The translations under genes were made by a program, and so were the position numbers. From NCBI GenBank assembly GCA_029863705.1, contig JAOTUU010000013.1, positions 1-34,056 on the forward strand: 34,056 bases of DNA, in the 5' to 3' direction. Under the pieces are notes generated by a model. It saw only the letters and a program-made list of their open reading frames with translations. It searched no databases and was not told the origin of the DNA. This document shows positions 6,896 through 14,668 of this stretch, in pieces (position 1 is the first letter of the stretch; every line of letters begins with the position of its first letter). Origin of the DNA: Gammaproteobacteria bacterium (lineage in GTDB: Bacteria; Pseudomonadota; Gammaproteobacteria; Steroidobacterales; Woeseiaceae).

Positions 6896-9333
6896 CTTCG
6901 GATTTCAATTGTAGCGGTCGCCGATTCCGCCGCTGGGTAGCTGCTACTCTGCTTGTTCTTGCGGCGCCGGTGACATGGGCCGGTCCTGGTTTTATTAGCA
7001 TCGCCCGGGTTTCAGGTGATGAGCTGAACGCCGACATTGCAATCAGTTTCAATTGCAAAGCCCAGTATATTCGACATGAACCGCAAGGCCGCGGCGACCA
7101 CGTGCGAATCTATTTGGACCCAACCGGGATCTGTAACGGTGTATCTCCACTCGTCGCAAGTTCCCGGGCACTGATGCGTCCGCTCAACGCCGACATGGCG
7201 CGGCTGTCTGACCTGGAATACGACGGCGAATCAGCGGCGGGTTCAGTCCTTACGCTGAGCTTCAGCGAACCGGTCGACTACACGGTAGATATGTCAGACA
7301 TCTCCTTCGAACTCGTTGTTCACGTTCGTCCTGTCTCGGCGCAAACCGCGGAAGCGGCAGAAAGGCCGGTAGTCGATCACCGACGCGTCGCCCAAGCGCC
7401 GGTCGAAATGCCTGACTACGCTATCAACTTGGCATCGTTCCAGCGCATACCGACCATCGCGGATGCACCCGGACTGATCCCCGCGTCGACGCAGAGACTT
7501 TACTACTCGGAGGCGAATGTCGACGGCGAAAGCTGGTATCGCCTCAGGCTGGGTAGTTTCAGCTCCGTCGACGAGGCCTCAGTAGTTCTCGCCGGGCTGC
7601 GACGAAAATTTCCCGATGCCTGGATAGGTGAGATCGACACGGATGAAGTCACCGTCGAAATGATTGCCGTCGAAGATGACGAGATACCCGTGCTCAGCAG
7701 CTTGGGCGACGGCGCCAGCAAGGTCGATTTACTAATGGAGGAAGCGCGCAAAACCATGGCGGCAGGCGACACGTCCAGAGCAATTCAGATCTATACAAAG
7801 ATTCTCCAAATGCCAGAGAATTCGCGCCAGCCCCAGGCACAGGAATACCTTGCCCTTGCGCGCGAGAAAAATGGACAAATGGCGCATGCAAAAGCGGAAT
7901 ACCGGCGATATCTGTCAATGTACCCGGATGACGATGGTGCCGCCCGAGTTGCCCAACGGCTTGCCGCCCTGCTTGCAACCGGCCGACAAGCCAGCTCCGC
8001 GAGCGGCGGACAGGGCATTGGCAAAGTCGCGAAGCAAAGCGACTGGCGAATACAGACGTTCTTTTCTCAATACTACAGGCGTGATGCGAATCAGCAGAAC
8101 GAGCAGGAACAGATCGTCAGCCACTCGGCGCTGTACTCAGACGTAAATTTCGATGCAAGGCGGCGCGGAGAGCGATTCGATTTCAGCAGCCGGGTGTCTG
8201 CCGGGTATCGCAGCGATTTTCTCGGTGAGGAAGTGGGCAGCGGCAACGAGACGAGAATTTCCTATGCGTATGCCGATTTGGCGGATGCAAAAACAGGCTG
8301 GCGTGGACGATTTGGCCGCCAGTCCAGGAATACCGGTGGGGTACTCGGTCGATTCGACGGTTTGAACGTCGGCTACCAGGCGAGCGAGCGACTGTTGCTT
8401 AACGCTGTTGTCGGCAAGCCAGCATATTCGGCATCTGACGGCGTCGATTCAGCACGGTCGTTTTACGGTGCCAGCCTCAATTTCGGGCCCATTCTGGAGA
8501 ACCTCGATCTCGGGCTGTTCTACATCGATCAGAAAATTGACGGCATCCAGGATCGGCAGGCTATTGGCACCGAGTTTCGTTATTTCGGCACCAGCCAGAG
8601 CCTTTGGGGCATGATTGACTATGATTTGGCGTTCGGCGAACTTTCCAGCGCATTCCTGCAGGGCAGCTGGCGGCTGCCGTCGCGGCTGTCGCTTCACGCA
8701 GTTATCGATCGGCGCGGCAGCCCTTTCCTGAGTACCAGCAACGCCATCATCGGCCAACCGGTGGCATCGTTTGATGAGCTCGCTGTTATTTTCAGTGAAA
8801 ATGAACTGCTGCAACTCAGCCAGGACCGCACGCCCGTTTCGACGACATTCACGGTAGGGCTGTCTTATCCGATCTCGCCGAAGCTGCAGATCAATGCCGA
8901 TACGAGCCACTCAACAATTGAGGAAACTCCGGCATCGGGAGGTGTCCTGTCGACGCCCGGCGCAACCTACAGTTACTATTCGACCAGCCTGATTGCCAGC
9001 AGCTTATTCAAAGAAGGCGATGTGACGATATTCGGTGCTCGATACTCGGACTCCGATACGACAAAGGTAGTATCGCTAACGGTCGACAGCCGCTACCCGA
9101 TCGGCAGAACCTGGCGGATAAACCCAAGGTTGAGAGTTGACCGCAGGCAAAGGCTGGCGGATTCGAGTTATGAATGGCTTTACACGCCCGGATTACGAAT
9201 ACAATATCGGCGTAGTCAAAAACTGCGCATCGAACTCGAAGTCGGCAAGCAATTCTCACAGAGAGAAACGGTCGATGCGGATTTGGACCGCGAGTCCTAT
9301 TTCATTCGCCTCGGCTATCAGCTGTTTTTCTGA
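6889..9333 (+). CDS. Outer-membrane beta-barrel with SPOR and TPR regions (porin of the cytochrome cluster)
   Basis: This 814-residue protein has a signal peptide (core about 17-29, cleavage near TWA-GP). A beta-rich domain at about 33-147 is loosely AMIN-like. A SPOR-like region at about 178-250 contains YAINLASFQ and WYRLRLGSFSS, and TPR-like helices at about 275-365 contain the repeated YTKILQMPE and YRRYLSMYPD pattern. From about 385 to the end there are alternating amphipathic strands ending in YQLFF, the C-terminal Phe signal of outer-membrane barrels. The last gene half alone could supply roughly 16-22 strands. The likely role is the porin sheath through which a multihaem cytochrome passes electrons across the outer membrane. 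The SPOR region could tether it to peptidoglycan. ATG 6889 overlaps the previous stop by 7 bases (translational coupling). An upstream in-frame TTG at 6850 would add 13 non-signal-like residues. Confidence 0.75.
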   Translation: MVASDFNCSGRRFRRWVAATLLVLAAPVTWAGPGFISIARVSGDELNADIAISFNCKAQYIRHEPQGRGDHVRIYLDPTGICNGVSPLVASSRALMRPLNADMARLSDLEYDGESAAGSVLTLSFSEPVDYTVDMSDISFELVVHVRPVSAQTAEAAERPVVDHRRVAQAPVEMPDYAINLASFQRIPTIADAPGLIPASTQRLYYSEANVDGESWYRLRLGSFSSVDEASVVLAGLRRKFPDAWIGEIDTDEVTVEMIAVEDDEIPVLSSLGDGASKVDLLMEEARKTMAAGDTSRAIQIYTKILQMPENSRQPQAQEYLALAREKNGQMAHAKAEYRRYLSMYPDDDGAARVAQRLAALLATGRQASSASGGQGIGKVAKQSDWRIQTFFSQYYRRDANQQNEQEQIVSHSALYSDVNFDARRRGERFDFSSRVSAGYRSDFLGEEVGSGNETRISYAYADLADAKTGWRGRFGRQSRNTGGVLGRFDGLNVGYQASERLLLNAVVGKPAYSASDGVDSARSFYGASLNFGPILENLDLGLFYIDQKIDGIQDRQAIGTEFRYFGTSQSLWGMIDYDLAFGELSSAFLQGSWRLPSRLSLHAVIDRRGSPFLSTSNAIIGQPVASFDELAVIFSENELLQLSQDRTPVSTTFTVGLSYPISPKLQINADTSHSTIEETPASGGVLSTPGATYSYYSTSLIASSLFKEGDVTIFGARYSDSDTTKVVSLTVDSRYPIGRTWRINPRLRVDRRQRLADSSYEWLYTPGLRIQYRRSQKLRIELEVGKQFSQRETVDADLDRESYFIRLGYQLFF

Positions 9334-9353
9334 TGATGATGGAGCAATTGGAA

Positions 9354-9938
9354 ATGTCGTTGCGGAAATTTCAGTGTCTCCTGACCGCGGTCGCACTTGC
9401 TGCACTTATTGGGTGTTCGTCCACCGCTTCAATGACGACCCAGAAACTGGATCCGTTAACGGCAGTCACGATTACATTTGCCAGGTTGCCGCTCGTTTTC
9501 TATCACGATCAGTCCGGTCGCGCCGCGCATGCGCGGGACTATATTCATTTGGCGCCGCTCGAAGTTAACCGTGGCGGAACGTACCGCTATTTTGTCTGGC
9601 TCGGAATCTGGAACACGCAGCAAGACAGCCAGACCGGCGGCCCGCGCGACGGCTTCGAGTCCATCGTCGTAATAGCGGACGGAAAGCCCAAGGTGTTGGA
9701 GCTAAGCGGGTGGACGGCGGCGTCCGTTGGCGCAAGTGAACCGATATATCTAAAACCGGTTGCTTCGTCGTCGGATGCCTACTATGAAGTGACTGCCGAT
9801 TATCTTCGCCTGCTCGCCGAGTCGAGGGAAATTCGTATTCGATCGAGCGGCTCGCGCGGAGCATCCTACGATCCTTGGGACAATCAGGAACGAGCTTTGG
9901 CGAGCTTGCGCGAATTCCTGCACGACGTCAGCTACTGA
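9354..9938 (+). CDS. Small outer-membrane lipoprotein of unknown function
   Basis: This 194-residue protein has a lipoprotein signal peptide ending in the lipobox L18-I19-G20-C21. Ser at +2 predicts sorting to the outer membrane. The mature part has a mixed alpha/beta character with a conserved-looking core (YRYFVWLGIWNT near residue 82). I recognise no domain, haem motif or catalytic motif. ATG 9354 is preferred to the upstream ATG cluster at 9333 because GGAG lies 9 bases before it and the signal peptide then has normal length. It is the last gene of the operon, 20 bases after the barrel gene. Possible roles are assembly or stabilisation of the barrel-cytochrome complex. That is inference from position only. 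Confidence 0.7.
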   Translation: MSLRKFQCLLTAVALAALIGCSSTASMTTQKLDPLTAVTITFARLPLVFYHDQSGRAAHARDYIHLAPLEVNRGGTYRYFVWLGIWNTQQDSQTGGPRDGFESIVVIADGKPKVLELSGWTAASVGASEPIYLKPVASSSDAYYEVTADYLRLLAESREIRIRSSGSRGASYDPWDNQERALASLREFLHDVSY

Positions 9939-9943
9939 TTGCT

Positions 9944-9960
9944 GCAGGCTAGTTGCCTGC
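9944..9960. terminator. Possible hairpin between convergent genes
   Basis: GCAGGC-TAGTT-GCCTGC is a perfect 6-bp stem with a 5-base loop, just after the cytochrome operon stop and overlapping the stop codon of the convergent Sel1 gene. There is no T-tract on either side, so an intrinsic terminator is uncertain. Confidence 0.3.
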
Positions 9961-10551
9961 CGCGCTCTTGAAATCGTTTATCCACTTGAGCGCTATTTGC
10001 TGTGCTTTGGCAACGTCTTCTGCTGACATTCTCTCCACGAGTTCATCGCGTTTAAGTCCCGCACCCAGGTCGTCGCCTATCTGGGCCGCGATGTCGTACC
10101 AGGCGTATGCCTGAACACGGTCTTTTGTTACGCCCATACCGTGGCCGCACGCGTAAGCCAGCGCTTTCTGCGCCGGCACGAATCCCTGCTCCGCTGCAGA
10201 CAGGTATAAACGTGCAGATTCATCCCAATTCATGTCCACGCCCCAACCATTCGCGTACATGACACCCAGGTTGAACTGCGCTTCGGCGTGACCAGCATCG
10301 GCTGCAAGGGCGTACCACTTGATTGCCAGCGCGTCGTCCATCGCCACGCCAAACCCGTTGGCGTACAGGCGGCCAACACAGAATTGAGCCCCTGCGTTGC
10401 CTGCATCGGCCAATGGCTGGCACTCTGCAAGTGACGTTTCGTAGTCGCCTTCATTGAACGCGGTGAGCCCTTTTTGCAGATCGGCAGAAACTGCCAAACC
10501 GGGCGCATGCAGAAGCGCAAGTAGAATGGCGATTCTGGTAGAAACACGCAT
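9949..10551 (-). CDS. Secreted Sel1-repeat (TPR-like) protein
   Basis: This 200-residue protein has a signal peptide (MRVSTRIAILLALLHAPGLAVSA). Three to four Sel1-like repeats at about 50-160 carry the signature A-x-x-x-LG-x-x-Y-x-x-G-x-G-V, for example AQFNLGVMYANGWGV. Sel1 proteins are periplasmic helical scaffolds for protein-protein contacts. The specific partner is unknown. ATG 10551 is preferred over one 30 bases upstream because GGAGGAG lies 9 bases before it and the signal peptide begins there. It is convergent with the cytochrome operon and separated from the upstream formylglutathione hydrolase gene by 114 bases, so it need not be related to either. Confidence 0.8.
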   Translation of the reverse strand: MRVSTRIAILLALLHAPGLAVSADLQKGLTAFNEGDYETSLAECQPLADAGNAGAQFCVGRLYANGFGVAMDDALAIKWYALAADAGHAEAQFNLGVMYANGWGVDMNWDESARLYLSAAEQGFVPAQKALAYACGHGMGVTKDRVQAYAWYDIAAQIGDDLGAGLKRDELVERMSAEDVAKAQQIALKWINDFKSAAGN

Positions 10552-10665
10552 GTTGCTTAACTCCTCCAGGCGCTGCCACAATCACCTGCAGCAGCATCGC
10601 TCCCATTTGCGCAGGAAGGCCTCTTAATCTCAATCGGGAGAACTACTTACGGCTCTAGCGCTCTG

Positions 10666-11520
10666 TCAAAGACCGAGTATTCTGGCATGGTGCCTGAGGT
10701 GGTCTTCCACAAAGGTCGAGATGAAATAGTAGCCGTGGTCGTATCCGTCGTGCATCCGCAGCTCCAGGGACAAACCGCTTTCGGCGCAGGCTGCTGCAAA
10801 GAGCTCCGGCTTCAGTTGCTCCGCAAGATACGCGTCATCATTGCCCTGATCCACAAGGATTGTCGGGCGCTGGGCACCATCTGCTACTTTTCGGGCGACT
10901 TCGCAGGCGTCGTACTCGTGCCAGGCGGACTTTTCGCTGCCAAGAAAGTAGCGCAGCGCTTTTTGGCCCCAAAGGCTGTGCAGCGTGGTACAAATCGGTG
11001 CGAACGCCGACAACGACTTGAATACGTCCGGATGTTTTAGCCCGATCGTCAAAGCACCATGGCCGCCCATCGAATGCCCGGTCAGCCCGTGCCGGCTTGC
11101 ATTGCCAGGGAAGTTATCAAATACCGCTGGTTGCAATTCGTCCATCACGTAGTCGTACATATTGTAGTGACGGGACCAGGGATCTTCGGTCGCATTAAGG
11201 TAGAAGCCGGCACCCAGACCGAAATCGTAGTCGCCATCCGGGTCGTCCGGCACGCCGTCACCGCGCGGACTGGTATCCGGGGACACCAGCATGATGCCGA
11301 GATCCGCAGCGATTCTCTGCGCACCACTTTTGACCATGAAATTTTCTTCCGTGCAGGTCAGACCTGACAGAAACGTAACAACCGGGACAGCGCCACCCAC
11401 CGCCTGGGGTGGGACGAATACTGAGAATTGCATGTCGCAATGGTTAGCGCTGGACGAATGGCGGTAGAAACCCATCTTGCCGCCAAAGCAGTGAGTCTCG
11501 CTAAGTGTTTCGAGTGTCAT
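10666..11520 (-). CDS. fghA: S-formylglutathione hydrolase
   Basis: This 284-residue enzyme is the usual length for the esterase D family. It hydrolyses S-formylglutathione to formate and glutathione, the last step of glutathione-dependent formaldehyde detoxification in the cytoplasm. The alpha/beta-hydrolase triad is visible: nucleophile S150 in GHSMGG, Asp in the DQGNDD segment at about 225-229, and H262 in YDHGYYF. The family signature LSGLTCTEENF (51-61) is intact. It lies 22 bases after fabB on the same strand. The usual partner, the glutathione-dependent formaldehyde dehydrogenase adhC/frmA, is not in this window. Confidence 0.93.
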   Translation of the reverse strand: MTLETLSETHCFGGKMGFYRHSSSANHCDMQFSVFVPPQAVGGAVPVVTFLSGLTCTEENFMVKSGAQRIAADLGIMLVSPDTSPRGDGVPDDPDGDYDFGLGAGFYLNATEDPWSRHYNMYDYVMDELQPAVFDNFPGNASRHGLTGHSMGGHGALTIGLKHPDVFKSLSAFAPICTTLHSLWGQKALRYFLGSEKSAWHEYDACEVARKVADGAQRPTILVDQGNDDAYLAEQLKPELFAAACAESGLSLELRMHDGYDHGYYFISTFVEDHLRHHARILGL

Positions 11521-11542
11521 GCGTCCGGATTATGCCCGGACA

Positions 11543-12754
11543 TCAGCTCTTCTGGAATACCAGCGTGGCGTTAGTGCCGCCAAAGCCGAAGCTGTTCGAC
11601 ATGACGGTCCTGATACCGGCATTGTCCAGACACTCAGTCACCAGCGGTGCACCTTCGATTGCAGGATCCGGGTCGTTGACGTTGATCGATGGCGCAATGA
11701 AGTCGTCTTTAAGCATAAGCAGGCAGTGAATTGCCTCCTGCACGCCGGTTGCACCCAGTGAATGCCCACACAGTGACTTCGATGATCCGAATTTCGGCAG
11801 GTCATCGCCAAACACCGAACGCATCGCCGTAATTTCGGCAATATCACCGGCCGGCGTACTTGTGCCGTGTGTGTTGATGTAGTCGATAGAACCGTCAACC
11901 GTCGAGTTGGCTAACTCCATGCATCTCTGCGCGCCTTCGCCTGACGGCGCAACCATGTCGTGACCATCAGATGTCGCACCGTAACCTACGAGCTCAGCGT
12001 AGATCTTCGCGCCGCGCGCTTTGGCGTGCTCGAGCTCCTCGAGAACGACCATGCCGCCGCCGGCAGCAATAACGAATCCATCGCGTGTCGCGTCGTAGGG
12101 CCGTGAAGCTGTCGCCGGTGCATCGTTGTACTTGGACGACAAGGCACCCATCGCATCGAACAGGCATGCGAGCGTCCAGTCTTCCTCTTCGCCGCCGCCG
12201 GCGAACACGATATCTTGTTTGCCAAATTGAATTTGTTCGGCACCGGCACCGATACAGTGGGCGCTCGTAGCACAGGCAGATGTGATCGAATAATTAACGC
12301 CTTTAATTTTGAATGGCGTTGCGAGGCATGCCGAAACAGTGCTTCCCATCGTTCGCGTAACCATATACGGGCCGATCTTTCGCACGCCACGATCGCGCAA
12401 CTTGTCCGCGCTCTGCACAATGTTCGCGCTCGAAGCACCACCCGATGCTGCGATCAGACCTGAGCGAACATTGGAAACGTCGCTTTCCTCAAGACCGGCA
12501 TCATCAATAGCCTGTTGCATCGAGATATAGGAGAATGCTGCGGCGTCACCCATGAAACGCCGAACTTTTCTATCGATGTGATCGGCGAGATCGATATTGA
12601 CGGTTCCCGAAATCTGGCTGCGCAGACCCATCTCCAGGTAGGACTCATTCGCAACGATGCCCGACCTGCCATTGCGCAATGAATCGACAATTTCCGCCTG
12701 ATTGTTGCCAATGCACGAGACAGCACCAATACCTGTAACAACAACTCGCCGCAT
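11543..12754 (-). CDS. fabB: 3-oxoacyl-ACP synthase I
   Basis: This 403-residue condensing enzyme elongates acyl-ACP with malonyl-ACP and is needed for unsaturated fatty acid synthesis. The catalytic Cys-His-His set is present: C161 in [10 protein letters not shown]296 in NTHGTSTP and H331 in CGHSLGATG. Length and N-terminus ([13 protein letters not shown]) are typical. It follows fabA by 9 bases, and the two form the standard fabAB operon for the anaerobic (FabA-dependent) route to unsaturated lipids. This pairing is a strong Gammaproteobacterial or Alphaproteobacterial marker. Confidence 0.96.
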   Translation of the reverse strand: MRRVVVTGIGAVSCIGNNQAEIVDSLRNGRSGIVANESYLEMGLRSQISGTVNIDLADHIDRKVRRFMGDAAAFSYISMQQAIDDAGLEESDVSNVRSGLIAASGGASSANIVQSADKLRDRGVRKIGPYMVTRTMGSTVSACLATPFKIKGVNYSITSACATSAHCIGAGAEQIQFGKQDIVFAGGGEEEDWTLACLFDAMGALSSKYNDAPATASRPYDATRDGFVIAAGGGMVVLEELEHAKARGAKIYAELVGYGATSDGHDMVAPSGEGAQRCMELANSTVDGSIDYINTHGTSTPAGDIAEITAMRSVFGDDLPKFGSSKSLCGHSLGATGVQEAIHCLLMLKDDFIAPSINVNDPDPAIEGAPLVTECLDNAGIRTVMSNSFGFGGTNATLVFQKS

Positions 12755-12763
12755 CGCTAATTC

Positions 12764-13315
12764 CTAGAAGTCATCCGTGGAAGTGAACAAGCCTACCCGA
12801 AGGTCTTCAGCTACATATATTTCACGCCCATCAACCGACATTGTCGCATCGGCAATGGCCATGTTCAATTTGCGCTCAATGACACGTTTCAGGTCGATTT
12901 GATACGTGACCAGCTTGGCTGTTGGCAGGACCTGGCCCGTAAATTTGACCTTGCCTGAGCCCAGCGCCCTGCCTCGCCCGGGCAAATCTTTCCAGACGAG
13001 AAAAAATCCGACGAGCTGCCACATTGCATCCAACCCCAGACAGCCCGGCATGACCGGATCGCCCTCGAAATGACAGCCGAAAAACCACAAATCCGGGCGG
13101 ATATCGAGCTCTGCCTTAATCTCGCCTTTGCCGTATTTGCCGCCCTCGTCCGAAATATGCGTAATGCGATCCATCATCAACATATTGGGTAGCGGTAAAC
13201 GCCCGTTTTTCGGCCCAAACATGTTGCCGTGGGCGCAGTCTATGAGTTCGTCGTAACTGAATGAATTCGGTCGCCCGGGAGATTCAAGCATTGAGGAATT
13301 TTTGGAATCGGTCAT
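12764..13315 (-). CDS. fabA: 3-hydroxydecanoyl-ACP dehydratase/isomerase
   Basis: This 183-residue hot-dog-fold enzyme dehydrates 3-hydroxydecanoyl-ACP and isomerises trans-2- to cis-3-decenoyl-ACP, the branch point to unsaturated fatty acids. Catalytic H82 lies in [11 protein letters not shown] and D96 in LGLDAMWQL. The protein is about 12 residues longer at the N-terminus than E. coli FabA (171). The extension (residues 1-15) is polar and unremarkable. GGAG seven bases upstream supports the ATG at 13315. It is the first gene of the fabAB pair. Confidence 0.96.
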   Translation of the reverse strand: MTDSKNSSMLESPGRPNSFSYDELIDCAHGNMFGPKNGRLPLPNMLMMDRITHISDEGGKYGKGEIKAELDIRPDLWFFGCHFEGDPVMPGCLGLDAMWQLVGFFLVWKDLPGRGRALGSGKVKFTGQVLPTAKLVTYQIDLKRVIERKLNMAIADATMSVDGREIYVAEDLRVGLFTSTDDF

Positions 13316-13392
13316 TAGGTCTCCAGCGCCTTTACGTCTGGTCGGGGATCATCGCGCAGGCGTGCGCAGTCTCACTTCGACGATCATACCGA

Positions 13393-13416
13393 TTGCGAAA
13401 AACTCGCGCTTGCGAA
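13393..13416. promoter_or_regulatory. TTGCGAA direct repeats upstream of fabA
   Basis: TTGCGAA occurs at 13393-13399 and 13410-13416. The segment between them also has short inverted elements (GCGA...TCGC). It lies about 80-100 bases upstream of the fabA start in a 131-base intergenic region. It does not match the FabR, FadR or DesT consensus as I remember them. It is a weak candidate operator only. Confidence 0.2.
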
Positions 13417-13446
13417 TACGCGCCAATCGCTCCCGATTATGGTCAG

Positions 13447-14634
13447 TCAATCGGCCGCAGCTTGAGGGTTCCTGACCGTTAATGACGCCCGCAACACCAG
13501 GTATCCACAAGCGCCGGATAGCAACGATCCAATGATGATGCCCAGCCTCTCGTCAAAGAGCAGATTGACCCCCGTTTCCTCGAACGCCAGAGATCCGATG
13601 AACAGGCTCATCGTAAAACCCACGCCACATAGCAAAGCGACGCCGTAAACGCTCAGCCAGCTAAGCTCCGGTGGCAATTTCGCCAGGCCGACGCGCACGC
13701 TCACCCAGCAGAAGATAAATATTCCGAATTGTTTACCAATGAACAAACCTGCAGCAATGCCGAGCGACACCGGATGGGCCAGGTATTGCAGTGACACACC
13801 GCCAAGCGAAATTCCTGCATTGGCGAAAGCGAATACCGGCAAAATGAAAAATGCTACCGCTGTATGCAAGTCATGTTCGAGCTCATGCAGTGGCGATGTT
13901 TCGCGCTCTGAGTTTCGAATAGGAATGAAAAAAGCCAGCACGATTCCGGTGAGAGTCGCATGCACACCCGACTTTAAAAGCGCCGCCCACATGATCAACC
14001 CAACCAGCAAGTAAGGTATTCGCTCAAGTACCTCGCGACGATTTAGAACGTAGAGCACTGGCATGCAGGCTAGTGCGACGACCAACGCGGTGACCGATAA
14101 TTTACTGGTGTAAAAAAGCGCGATAATGACGATTGCGCCGATATCGTCGAATATTGCTATCGATACCAGAAAAACTCGCAACGCGATCGGCACACGGTTT
14201 CCAAGCAAAGCGAGTATGGCCAACGCGAAGGCGATATCGGTAGCCGCCGGTATTGCCCACCCCTGTAATGCGACGGGATCGCCCTGGTTAATCCATACAT
14301 AGATGAGCGCGGGCGCCAGCATGCCGCCTATTGCCCCCATTGCCGGAAACGCTGCCTGTTTCATGTCCGAGAGCTCGCCCTCGACGATTTCTCGTTTTAG
14401 CTCCAGACCGACCATGAGAAAAAACAACGCCATGAGCCCGTCGTTGATCCAAAGGAGCATCGGCTTGGCAATCTGAAAATCACCGACCCGGATCTCGACA
14501 GGCAAATCAATGAGCGATGCATACAGCCCCTGCAGCGGTGAATTCGCCACGACCATGGCGGCAACGGAGGCAACGACCAGAATCATGCCGCTGGCCGTTT
14601 CGAGCTTCAGAAAATCGCGGAGTGCGTTGAGCAT
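13447..14634 (-). CDS. nhaA: Na+/H+ antiporter NhaA
   Basis: This 395-residue inner-membrane antiporter exchanges Na+ (or Li+) for two H+ and maintains sodium and pH homeostasis. The key residues fall at the same numbers as in E. coli NhaA: T132-D133 in the discontinuous helix IV (ATDIAFALA) and D163-D164 in IFDDIGAI. About 12 hydrophobic helices can be traced. It starts 34 bases after the TonB receptor gene on the same strand, so read-through is possible but a functional link is not implied. It fits a marine or saline lifestyle. Confidence 0.96.
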   Translation of the reverse strand: MLNALRDFLKLETASGMILVVASVAAMVVANSPLQGLYASLIDLPVEIRVGDFQIAKPMLLWINDGLMALFFLMVGLELKREIVEGELSDMKQAAFPAMGAIGGMLAPALIYVWINQGDPVALQGWAIPAATDIAFALAILALLGNRVPIALRVFLVSIAIFDDIGAIVIIALFYTSKLSVTALVVALACMPVLYVLNRREVLERIPYLLVGLIMWAALLKSGVHATLTGIVLAFFIPIRNSERETSPLHELEHDLHTAVAFFILPVFAFANAGISLGGVSLQYLAHPVSLGIAAGLFIGKQFGIFIFCWVSVRVGLAKLPPELSWLSVYGVALLCGVGFTMSLFIGSLAFEETGVNLLFDERLGIIIGSLLSGACGYLVLRASLTVRNPQAAAD

Positions 14635-14668
14635 TTGCTGTCTCTATACCAAATTTCAGGGACTGCGC

